Shown here one piece after another: positions 47,530 to 56,553 of a stretch of 64,000 nt of DNA. The stretch is from Cryptosporidium bovis (lineage: Eukaryota > Apicomplexa > Conoidasida > Eucoccidiorida > Cryptosporidiidae). The stretch spans positions 1 to 64,000 of the forward strand of contig VHIT02000002.1 of NCBI GenBank assembly GCA_009768925.2, read 5' to 3'. Position numbers and translations under genes: made by a program. Below the pieces are notes generated by a model. It made no database searches. It saw only the letters and a program-made list of their open reading frames with translations, and was not told where the DNA came from. Each line of letters begins with the position of its first letter. Position 1 is the first letter of the stretch.

Positions 47530-49443
47530 TTATTTATCTACAAATGACAGACAAAAGTCATAAAGTTGTCCGGCTCTTTGAGCGTCCAATCTTATTACTC
47601 TTGAAAAATCGTCCTTTGATAGATGATTCAAATTTTGGACGGCATTTTCACCACCTCCAGAAGAGGATTTTCTATTTCTGTTAGACAGACCAAGTTGATA
47701 CTTAGCTTCTTGCATGAGTATTTTTTTTGAAAGAATGTAAAAAATTGGTGGAAGTTGTATCTGATCACAAAATGCTTTTTCCTGGCTGGTTAATAAAGAA
47801 GCACCTGGATAGCTTTCTATTGGAATAGCAGACTGTCCTTGAGTGCTGGAAGACAATGCATTATTATTAGAACTATTCCCGGATAAGATATTATTCTTTT
47901 GTTGTCTCTTAATTGTCCTCGCTTGTCCCTCATATACAAACGGGGTTGCCGACTTTGGCTGAGTCTTTACATTACCGAGTCCGAGGCCATTAGGAGCACT
48001 TAAAATATTAGTACCGCTGTTGTTGACACTAGATGCACTATTTACACCAGAAGCTGGTACATACAAGCCTTTATTTTGATTGACAATCTTACATTTAATA
48101 TCCTCTCTTCTTTTCTTTTCCTCTTCGTATCTTTTTACTTCCTCCAAAGTTCTAATTCCAATACTGCACCATTCTTGTACTTTTTGCAAATGATTTCTTA
48201 TTCTTTTCTCCTCTATTAGTAGTGAAACTAACTTTTCTTGTTCTTCTTCCGTCTGGAATCTGGATATAGGTTTCAGGAATGAGTGTAGATCTCTTTCATC
48301 TTTTGTTCTCTTTTTTTCCTTTTGCTGCTGTTGCTTAATATCGAGTAGATTTCTTTCAATCACAAATCTTTTTCTGTAAGTTCTTTCATCCAATTTTGAA
48401 TTGTATATTTCGAGTATTTGAAGTTTTAATTCTTTTTCTTGAGGGGTATCGTGATCTCTAAATTCCATATCTGCCAGCAATAATTCTGCATCATTATCAT
48501 ATTCAACATCAAAGTCACCCCTTAATGGCATGTAACCTACCACGTTTGTACTTGGTTTTGAATTGTTCGAAGACCCTGAATTGCTTGTCGTTTTATTTCC
48601 CGATCTTCCAAACAATTGCTTCTTAACTTGTTTATTATCAGATTCATCCTCAACTGCATTATTATCCTCTTTAATTTTGATATTACTATCAATTTCGTTA
48701 TTCGGGTTCGAGTCTACATCTTTAGATCTTACATCCGTCATTTTCTCACTAAGATCCCTATTAGACAACTTTATATAGTTTCTGGTATCCGGAAGTGGCT
48801 TTGTCTGGCTATTTAGGTAAAATTCATTATAATGTTTTTCACAATCATCTGCTGAATGGCCATAACCTGACTTTTGCGATTTTTGATAGAGTGATAGCGC
48901 CCCCACTGGACCTTCTGTTATGTACTTAGATATCTCTGACCAATTACCTAAACCATATCTAGACACTGCTTCCATTAGCAGTAATTCTTCCTCCGCCGTC
49001 CAGTTGTTCGTAAGCAAATTAAATGTATATCTACCTATTGGAATATACTTGTGATCCGGCTTATGATTGTTACTAGATTTTCCTTGACAAAAACAATCTA
49101 AGCACAGATCATACTCCGTACATTCTGCACACCTTATTCTATAGTCCCATGTATCCTTTTTACAGACGTCACATCTAAATTTTCCATCAATAATGTTTAA
49201 ATCCTCTATGATAGCGTTATTTTCATTATCTTTTTTTGTAAAGTCCTCCAACTCTCTTAAACTTTTCTCAATAAGCTCCGATAAATCATTTTTTATTAGA
49301 GAAGGGTCACTTAATGTTGATATTTCGACAGTATTTAACAAATTCACTCCATTTGGATGTATTGTATCCTCACCTATCAAATTTAATGCCTCGTCTGGTG
49401 CCTTGTCCAAGTTATTGTTTTCCCCTTCTTTCACCTCTTTCAT
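47530..49443 (-). CDS. ADA2: Transcriptional adaptor ADA2 (ZZ, SANT, SWIRM)
   Basis: A 637-residue protein with the full ADA2 layout. The ZZ zinc finger at about 93-135 starts CDVCKKDTWDYRIRCAEC and ends with HKPDHKY. A SANT/Myb domain follows (WTAEEELLLMEAVSRYGLGNWSEISKYI), then the ADA boxes (PLRGDFDVEYDNDAELLLADMEF...) and a central coiled region. A C-terminal SWIRM domain (FCDQIQLPPIFYILSKKILMQEA...RVIRLDAQRAGQLYDF) closes it. ADA2 binds and stimulates the GCN5 acetyltransferase in SAGA/ADA-type complexes and positions it on nucleosomes. Single exon. It has E2F-like boxes about 290 and 346 bp upstream. Confidence 0.96.
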   Translation of the reverse strand: MKEVKEGENNNLDKAPDEALNLIGEDTIHPNGVNLLNTVEISTLSDPSLIKNDLSELIEKSLRELEDFTKKDNENNAIIEDLNIIDGKFRCDVCKKDTWDYRIRCAECTEYDLCLDCFCQGKSSNNHKPDHKYIPIGRYTFNLLTNNWTAEEELLLMEAVSRYGLGNWSEISKYITEGPVGALSLYQKSQKSGYGHSADDCEKHYNEFYLNSQTKPLPDTRNYIKLSNRDLSEKMTDVRSKDVDSNPNNEIDSNIKIKEDNNAVEDESDNKQVKKQLFGRSGNKTTSNSGSSNNSKPSTNVVGYMPLRGDFDVEYDNDAELLLADMEFRDHDTPQEKELKLQILEIYNSKLDERTYRKRFVIERNLLDIKQQQQKEKKRTKDERDLHSFLKPISRFQTEEEQEKLVSLLIEEKRIRNHLQKVQEWCSIGIRTLEEVKRYEEEKKRREDIKCKIVNQNKGLYVPASGVNSASSVNNSGTNILSAPNGLGLGNVKTQPKSATPFVYEGQARTIKRQQKNNILSGNSSNNNALSSSTQGQSAIPIESYPGASLLTSQEKAFCDQIQLPPIFYILSKKILMQEAKYQLGLSNRNRKSSSGGGENAVQNLNHLSKDDFSRVIRLDAQRAGQLYDFCLSFVDK

Positions 49444-49956
49444 TTTTAAATAATGTCATTTATCAAACGCTAATTTGAAAGGAATTGAAATGTGATATTT
49501 TTTATTTCCTCTGTTCTTTCACTTCGTAATTATCAAATGCTTATGCTAACCTTTCCTTGACATAAATAATAACCTTATATTGAAACAATTCCCTAATACG
49601 ACTAAAAAGAAACGAAAAGACGGTAAATTGATGTTACACAAATAAAAAATCTCCTATTAAAAACCTTTTTTTATAATGTTTTTCCTCTATTTCATACCTA
49701 GTTGTACTCGTTTATTTTTAAATAATTAATTAGCGCCAGATTTCTGTATGTTTATGTTGCTGCCGGTACCTACATATCTACATTGTACTTGGCGCCTGCA
49801 GCAATTGATAAACTAAGTCATGCATTTTGAGAAGATTGACAAAATAAAACAATTAAAAATAATAGCTACCATATAGAAAAGTATATGAGTATTTCAGTGA
49901 TAAAAATGATGAATATAGAAGTTTGAATTTAAAGTTAGAGGTGTTGACAAACCCAT
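49444..49956. other. Intergenic, ADA2 upstream region
   Basis: 513 bp between the ADA2 start and the SF3B5 stop. It contains TAGCGCCAG (49731-49739) and TTGGCGCC (49789-49796). Nothing else is supported. Confidence 0.65.
49731..49796. promoter_or_regulatory. Two E2F-like boxes upstream of ADA2
   Basis: TAGCGCCAG and TTGGCGCC lie about 50 bp apart, the second with a perfect GGCGCC palindrome, in GC-poor DNA. Confidence 0.5.
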
Positions 49957-50362
49957 TCAATTTTCTTTATTTTGTTTGCCTTTTACTTCTGAACAGTAAC
50001 TAGCAGGAATCATAGAATCCAACATTCTAAAATTAATTCTCATTTTACTTTTGTTTTCAGCAATGGCAAAGTATGATAATCTCGACTGGTGTGAAACATT
50101 GGAGGAGGCAGTGTCTCTTAGAATATTATCACCCCATTCGCTAAATGAGATTAAAAAGGAAGCAAGTTAGAGTTGAATTAAAACTTTTAATAGATGAAAA
50201 AGGAAACAATTTATAATGATAGAAATTTTCCTTTTAATGGAACCAAGTTATTTGTTTAAGAATCATAACTTACCTTCTTGTTTGATTAATGTGCCCAGTT
50301 CCTTGATACTTACTGTGTAGGCGTTCTAATTGATCATAAATTAGCTTGTTTTCTGTATCCAT
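49957..50362 (-). CDS. SF3B5: Splicing factor 3B subunit 5 (SF3b10), two exons
   Basis: Reconstructed from exons 50362-50274 and 50140-49957 with a 133-nt intron (GTAAGT...TTTAG) on the minus strand; 90 residues, stop TGA. Exon 1 encodes YDQLERLHSKYQGTGH (human: HSQLEHLQSKYIGTGH). Exon 2 starts in the Glu-Trp pair and encodes LSYFAIAENKSKMRINFRML (human: LNYFAIAENESKARVRFNLM). SF3B5 is a small SF3b component of the U2 snRNP that supports branch-site recognition. The frame extends upstream of the chosen Met, but the start at 50362 gives the family's N-terminal length. Its second exon is mirrored by a false plus-strand ORF. Confidence 0.95.
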
Positions 50363-50849
50363 TTGATGATATACCAGATTAAATCTGGTAAAATAAGCAA
50401 CAATGAATGAATATAATATTGTTTTTCGATGTTTAACCTTAGAGGAAAACAAATAATCAATACTTGCCGCCGAATAATTGTATATATTCTCATGCCTTGA
50501 ATTATTAAAGGCGGCAAATGTCAAGGGACAAAATTAGATAGTAAAGCGTAAATAATGATTATATGCTGAAAGCTATTCTCTGTTTTCATTTTATGCATTA
50601 ATTCTTCTTTGTACGCAGGGGAAGGCGTTATTTATGGCTTGAGGAAGGGTTATCGCCGACTATTTTTTTTCCTCTGTTTGACATTTTATTATGTAATATA
50701 TGAGATTGGCAACTAGCCACTTGTATGAATATTAAATGAGAATAAAGGTAAGATATTAACAGTGGAGTATAAAGTTTATAGGATAGTAAGAAAAGAATAA
50801 TCAGGTACTAAAAACTGTATCCAGCACCAGGCAATTGTTTACATGAGAA
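50363..50849. other. Divergent promoter region, SF3B5 / UTP13
   Basis: 487 bp with an inverted pair of GC boxes, TTGCCGCC at 50464-50471 and GGCGGCAAA at 50510-50518, near the SF3B5 start. Confidence 0.65.
50464..50518. promoter_or_regulatory. Inverted pair of E2F-like boxes
   Basis: TTGCCGCC and GGCGGCAAA face each other about 38 bp apart, 100-155 bp upstream of SF3B5 and 330-385 bp from UTP13. The arrangement suits a shared divergent promoter. Confidence 0.5.
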
Positions 50850-53792
50850 ATGACAGAAAAACTGGTAAATAATCACTTACTTTCTTCTTCCTGGAAAAAG
50901 GAAAAGGTATTCAAAAAATTGTATTCAGGTGGTAAAGTTGAATATGATAGTAGCACAAGGACACTATATACATTATGTGATGGGTGTATATTGGTGATAT
51001 CAATAGATAAGGGACCATTTATTATAGGTTCAATAGGTCCATACGACTCAGAGAAAACAATTGGGACAGAACATTCTGAAGAGATAACAACATTCGGCAT
51101 ATTTTCAGAAAGTTTAATTAACAAGAATATAGTAACAATAGGACCTAAAGGAATCTTCAGATTGTGGAAACTCTCATTCGAATTTGAAAATAATGGGAAA
51201 AAAAATGTAATAAAATTAGCAGATTTAATGTACGTGAGATCATGGAAATCTTGCCAATTGACAACAAGTGAGATAGAATTTGACTCAACAGGGCAATATG
51301 TTTCAACAGGAGGTACGGATGGTTCAATACAAGTGTACGATGCATTTGGTGGTTTTACAACGCATATATTTAAATCACATAAATCATTAATAACAAAATT
51401 AAGATTTCACGGAAAAAGATGGTTACTTTTTTCATCATGTGTGGAGGGGATAATTGGAGTACATGATCTTACGACAAGTAGATTGATTGTAAAAGTGGAT
51501 TCGCATTATTCTGTTATAAATTCATTTGACTTATTTGAAACGAGTTTAGACTCACTAGGAGGTCTTGTCACAACTGGAGCGGATAATATGATAAATATTT
51601 GGGACTTGGACAAACTTCCAGAATCTGATAAAATAGGATTACTTTCTAATATGGCAAATAATAATAGTGATCACATTTTAAAGAATAAAAAAAGAAAAAG
51701 CGATCATGGCATGAATAACAATAGTGATACTGTCAGTTTTCTTCCAATAAAACAAATTCATTCGACTGAGACTATATTCTCAATTAAATGCACAAACAGT
51801 AATTTATATAACTTTAGTGACGAGAAGGAATGTAACAAGTGCCCATGGTTCATAATAGCAGGTAATGAGAAGTCTGGAATAAATATATGGAATCCAATTA
51901 ATGGTAAAATAATAAAGTCAATTATTCCCAAAGATTATTCCTTGAACGAATCTGCTATATTATATATGTTCTTGCACAAAAAAAGCAGTGATGCCAACAA
52001 TTTCGATTTTGATCTTGACTCTTTTTTAATATTAATCACGGAAGACAGGAATATCGTGATTATGGAATATCCAACTTTCAAGTTATACACAATAATGTTC
52101 GGTGATATACCTGACTATATTCAGCTTTCACTATTCTTAAAGAATAATGAAAACAAGTTGACTGAAGACAAAGTTGAAGATGATTTTTTACCAATTAAAA
52201 AAGTTAGTGACAACTATTTAACTGACAATCCAGATAAAATAATTAACTGTATTGTAATGGATAGCACAGAAACTCCTAAACTGTTATCTATTAACAAATC
52301 GCCGCATTATACTTCTTCATTTATAGGACATAAAAGTACCGTATTAACTATGGACATTTCAAACTGTTGCAATTATCTAGCTACTGGTGGAAAAGACATG
52401 ACTATAAAGATATGGTCTATTTATAATAATGAATGTTTATCCACCTTAGTTGGTCATACTTCTATGGTAACTGCATTATCATTTCAGAAGAAACCTTTTG
52501 TTTCCGGAAACAATAGTTACTTCCTGTTTTCAGCCTCAAGTGATAATACTTTAAAAGGGTGGAATATTGCAGGCCTGTTTTACAAGAACAAATCAAAAAA
52601 TAACAGTAAAAATATCTTGGCTATTTATAATATAGTTGCTCATAGGAAGGAAATCAATCACATTAATATATCCCATAATGATAAAATGATAGCAACTAGC
52701 TCTGAAGATAAAACTCTTAAATTATGGTCTTTTCCTGAATTAAAACAATTAGGCACCTGCAAAGGGCATTCAAGTGGTATATGGCAAAGTAGTTTTTCAC
52801 CAATAGAAAAGATCATAGCTACTGCTTCTTCTGATGGAAGCATTAAGGTATGGAATTTAAATACATTTACCTGCATTAAAACATTGCAGGGCCATGATGG
52901 TTCTGTGCTTCAAGTTGATTTTCTTGGTAATGGAATTCAACTATTATCTTGTGGTGTAGATGGTTTAGTTAAACTGTGGAACACAAATACAGGTGAATGT
53001 ATTAAAACATTTTTTGGTCATGACGAAAAAATCTGGACTCTAAATTTGCTTAAGGAATATGAGTCAGATTCAAGTAATAATCAAGCTTGTTGTAATAGCA
53101 AACTGGCTAAAACTAGATACATGGTTACTGGTGGATCGGATTCGCAATTAATATTTTGGAGGGATAACACGATAGAAGTTGGAGACGAGGAGAACTTTAA
53201 AAATCTTAAAAAAATGGAAGATATTAATAAAATTGACTTATTATTCAGCAGAAAAGATTACATTGATGCATTAAATATATCTTTAAACCAAAAAATGCAA
53301 CATAAAACGTATTTGATACTTGAGAAGTTGCTTAAACAAACAGATGATTGCAGCGATTCTAAGAATAATATTTTAATTTATGATGATAACAATGATATTA
53401 AGGCAAATCATTCAAATTTGGTCGACTACTCTAATCTGTGTGCTTGGATTAAAAATTTGAGTAACTCTGAGTTAAGTATTTTATTTGAATTTATTTTGGA
53501 ATGGATAACCATCTCAAAATCAGTGTGGCTTTCGAATTCATTAATGTATCTTGTACTAACAAATGTCGATTCTAATGACTTGTATAAGGTTGAAGGTTTT
53601 TCTCAGATAATTAAAATATTCAGATCGTACAATACAAAAATACAATCACACTTGTCTTCTTTAAATCAAAAGGCATATATTCTAGATTATTTGTTCTTAT
53701 CCAGCCAAATATTAGTGAAAGATAATGACCAAACTAACAAAAAAATTGACGTTGTCGAACTGACTTTAGACACTTTATTTAAAGATAATTAA
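50850..53792 (+). CDS. UTP13: U3 small-subunit processome protein UTP13 (TBL3)
   Basis: A 980-residue protein with two WD40 propellers. The N-terminal propeller includes GGKVEYDSSTRTLYTLCDGCILVIS, ITTFGIFSESLINKNIVTIGPKG, FDSTGQYVSTGGTDGSIQVYDAFGG and LVTTGADNMINIWDLD. The second has GHKSTVLTMDISNCCNYLATGGKDMTIKIW, GHTSMVTALSF..., ASSDNTLKGWNI, HNDKMIATSSEDKTLKLW, GHSSGIWQSSFSP..., GHDGSVLQVDFLGNGIQLLSCGVDGLVKLWN and GHDEKIWTL. The C-terminal UTP13 helical domain (LLFSRKDYIDALNISLNQKMQHKTYLILEKLL...LFEFILEWI) confirms the assignment. It belongs to the UTP-B subcomplex in nucleolar 18S rRNA processing. Confidence 0.94.
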   Translation: MTEKLVNNHLLSSSWKKEKVFKKLYSGGKVEYDSSTRTLYTLCDGCILVISIDKGPFIIGSIGPYDSEKTIGTEHSEEITTFGIFSESLINKNIVTIGPKGIFRLWKLSFEFENNGKKNVIKLADLMYVRSWKSCQLTTSEIEFDSTGQYVSTGGTDGSIQVYDAFGGFTTHIFKSHKSLITKLRFHGKRWLLFSSCVEGIIGVHDLTTSRLIVKVDSHYSVINSFDLFETSLDSLGGLVTTGADNMINIWDLDKLPESDKIGLLSNMANNNSDHILKNKKRKSDHGMNNNSDTVSFLPIKQIHSTETIFSIKCTNSNLYNFSDEKECNKCPWFIIAGNEKSGINIWNPINGKIIKSIIPKDYSLNESAILYMFLHKKSSDANNFDFDLDSFLILITEDRNIVIMEYPTFKLYTIMFGDIPDYIQLSLFLKNNENKLTEDKVEDDFLPIKKVSDNYLTDNPDKIINCIVMDSTETPKLLSINKSPHYTSSFIGHKSTVLTMDISNCCNYLATGGKDMTIKIWSIYNNECLSTLVGHTSMVTALSFQKKPFVSGNNSYFLFSASSDNTLKGWNIAGLFYKNKSKNNSKNILAIYNIVAHRKEINHINISHNDKMIATSSEDKTLKLWSFPELKQLGTCKGHSSGIWQSSFSPIEKIIATASSDGSIKVWNLNTFTCIKTLQGHDGSVLQVDFLGNGIQLLSCGVDGLVKLWNTNTGECIKTFFGHDEKIWTLNLLKEYESDSSNNQACCNSKLAKTRYMVTGGSDSQLIFWRDNTIEVGDEENFKNLKKMEDINKIDLLFSRKDYIDALNISLNQKMQHKTYLILEKLLKQTDDCSDSKNNILIYDDNNDIKANHSNLVDYSNLCAWIKNLSNSELSILFEFILEWITISKSVWLSNSLMYLVLTNVDSNDLYKVEGFSQIIKIFRSYNTKIQSHLSSLNQKAYILDYLFLSSQILVKDNDQTNKKIDVVELTLDTLFKDN

Positions 53793-53898
53793 GATCATTT
53801 TAGCTACTATTACTTCTATCATAGGTCCAAAATATAAATAGAACCAATATTATTCCTTAACGTATACTTCATTTTAATGTTATTTAATTCTCTATTTT

Positions 53899-55942
53899 CT
53901 ACAATGCCAAATAATTGTTATTTGCATTATTTATGTTTCCATTACTAACATTAAATCCAATTAGCATTGAAATTATAAATCTTATACCCTATTTTGATCA
54001 AAATTTAAACAGTTAATTTATATTATTAAGAATAGTGTGTAATAACTACTTACCTTCACTATATATAATACAATTATACATGTTATAAACCCTATCAAAA
54101 ACCAAACGATGTAATTAGCACTAATATTGTTTTCACTTGATGACTTATCTGCTGTTATGTTATTTAATTTAGTATTGCCGTCATAGTAACTATTGCCATT
54201 ACTTTTATAATCATCAGTATATATTGGTACCTTATTGTCATATCTATTTTCAATTTGTTTTGCGAAATTACTTATTTCAAAAAAACTTGATATCTAAGGA
54301 TTAAAAAGTGAATTAGTGTGTAATTCGGTTAATTTATAGTTTGTTTGTATGGCATAACTAATAGTATATATTTAATTATAATTATTTAACTTACATGGCA
54401 AACTTCATTGCTATTGCAACTCTTAATTTTAGTGGTTACTACTTCTCCATTATATAACAACCTAAAAAAATAAGGAATGATATATTCAAGATCATCATTA
54501 TTCTCATGTAAATTAGGCTTTTTGTATAACTCTATTATAAATGTAGATGCATACGGTGGCCAGTGATTATCCCATAGTTTTAATGATGCCAATGTCGGTA
54601 TTATTGTCGTATCATGTCCAGAAAACAATATAAATTTGGGGGTATTTATTTTTAATATATTGTTTAGCTTTAATTCGTTATATTTATCACACAGTGGTTC
54701 AATTATAGAAGAATTTGCATTAATATTAATATTACCTATTATTTGATTATTGCATATAATATTCAAGTTATGATTGTTGTCATTATGTTCGTAATATAGA
54801 ATAATATTTAGAATATACTCTCTAATGTCGTACAATAGTCTACTCATTTCAGATTTAGAAAGTATTGAGTCATTCCACGTATAAATAGCAAATAATTCTT
54901 CTTCTATTGCTGATATTGTTCTATTTAATAAATTATTATTAACAAACCCTTTGGGTAATTTCTTGTAATTTCCAGTACATACAGTTGTCATTATACAGTC
55001 CATTAAGTCACCAGGCCACAAGTCTTTTAACCTATTAGTCTTAACATTCAACTCAAGTTCTTCATATAATTTTTGGTGTTTGTCAACAATGTTAAAGTAT
55101 TCATTCGAGTTTAATGCTGAACGCAGGTGATCTGTCAAATTCTCAACGTTTGCGTTTGCAAATAGGTAGTCTGACTGTATATCCATAGTATGTAGAGGAA
55201 ACTTTTGAAATTCTTTAAATGTCACATCTTTACCTACCACTTCTTCTAGTAAACTTGTGAACAGTGCAGCTGCTGAAACCGTTGTTCTTTGCATATCTGA
55301 AGAGCGAATATATATTTCATCCCTATAATTATTTCCAATAATCAAACCATTCTTGGTTACCAGACTATTTGTATTGTTTCCATTTTTACTACTTTTAAAA
55401 TAAGCATTTGCAATAATTCTGCCGTTAATTCTATGTTGTTCATAACCTTGAGATATTAGTTGACCCATTTTGCATGTTCCATTTAAATTATTCTCCCATT
55501 GTCTTATATCATAATGCTTTGAAAATTCTAATGTTTGCGTATTATTTCTCACATCATATGCAGATGCTTGGACCGTTGTTATTAGTTCATCACAATTCCA
55601 GGATTGAACAAGCCCTTTCCAACACTTGTGGTATTTTGTTGGAGTTCTCGCCCCGTGCCTTATTATTGACTGCACTTGTATCAATTCTAATGTTTTGTAA
55701 TCATCTTTGTCATTTATTTTTGGTATTTTTCTAATATTTTCGAATATCCTCGGTTCACTACAGAAATTGTAATATTCGGAACAAAGCCCGTATTTTTCAC
55801 AGCCATCAATGTTATCAAGGTCATCATTAAGTAATCCATTATCATTTGATCTTATATTATAGTTATGGCTTCCTATTGAGCATGAAAAATCAATACTTAT
55901 TACTAATAATAGTGTTAGTTGTAACAAGAATAATATTAACAT
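53899..55942 (-). CDS. Membrane-anchored histidine acid phosphatase (three exons)
   Basis: Reconstructed from exons 55942-54395, 54293-54054 and 53988-53899, with introns of 101 and 65 nt; 625 residues. A signal peptide (MLILFLLQLTLLLVISIDF) is followed by the histidine-phosphatase core. RHGARTP (95-101) carries the phospho-accepting His, and FSGHDTTIIPTLASL (near 440) has the catalytic HD pair. TYCK-like Cys pairs and several N-x-S/T sites suggest a secreted, glycosylated ectodomain. Exon 2 adds an Asn/Ser-rich stalk and a transmembrane helix (NYIVWFLIGFITCIIVLYIV). Exon 3 adds a short cytoplasmic tail. Exon 1 alone would end in CHVS at a GTAAGT donor and lack any anchor. It likely hydrolyses phosphomonoesters at the surface or in endomembranes; the substrate is unknown. 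Confidence 0.88.
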
Positions 55943-56553
55943 TTCATTAATTATTATATGGTATTATATTACATTTATAACTGCTATTTTTTCGAGATTT
56001 GGTTACTTTCCGTATATTATTTCACTCTCAAACCTAAAATGAAATCTTAACTTTGCTTCTTTTTTCAATTTCAATTAAATAAAGATATGATCAAACTTTA
56101 TTCATTTAAATTACTTTTTTTATATAGATTTTAATAATGAATGCCTCTAATACTACTTAAGTCTTTATAAACAATATGTTATGTTTATATTGGTTATCAT
56201 GAATAAAACAATTGACAGATTTATAAGTTAACTTTGCCCTATTAATAATTGTAATATATGTTAATGTTATATATTTCATGGGGCGAGATTATTTTCCTGG
56301 AGAATGAATAAATCATTATATTTTTTAAGTATATAATGATATTTAATAGTACTATAACTGTCCCTGTATATATAACTTATTATTAATGTCATATAATTAT
56401 ATAACATTTAAATGCATGCATGCGGTCAAGCGTTCTCTTTTGTGGGTAATAGATGATATAGGCATTATATACAGTCAATAACACGAAACAAAAAAAAATT
56501 AAAAGAATGATAAATTACATTTAAGTAAGCTAAAAGTAAATATATAGTCATTT
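55943..56553. other. Intergenic, acid phosphatase upstream region
   Basis: 611 bp between two minus-strand genes, with TGCATGCATGC at 56413-56423 (ApiAP2-type) and no GGCGCC box. No gene seen. Confidence 0.6.
56413..56423. promoter_or_regulatory. TGCATGCATGC, likely ApiAP2 site
   Basis: Overlapping TGCATGC motifs followed by a GCGGTC. It is closer to the 3' end of the poly(A) polymerase gene (130 bp) than to the acid phosphatase start (470 bp), so its target is uncertain. Confidence 0.35.

Noticed and set aside
50063-50170. Plus-strand small ORF starting MAKYDNLDWCETLEE
   Set aside because: It is the exact antisense of SF3B5 exon 2, whose minus-strand translation matches a conserved family.
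50363-50524. Upstream extension of the SF3B5 frame (MTFAAFNNSRH...)
   Set aside because: It adds residues absent from the family and runs through the GC boxes; the Met at 50362 gives the conserved N-terminal length.
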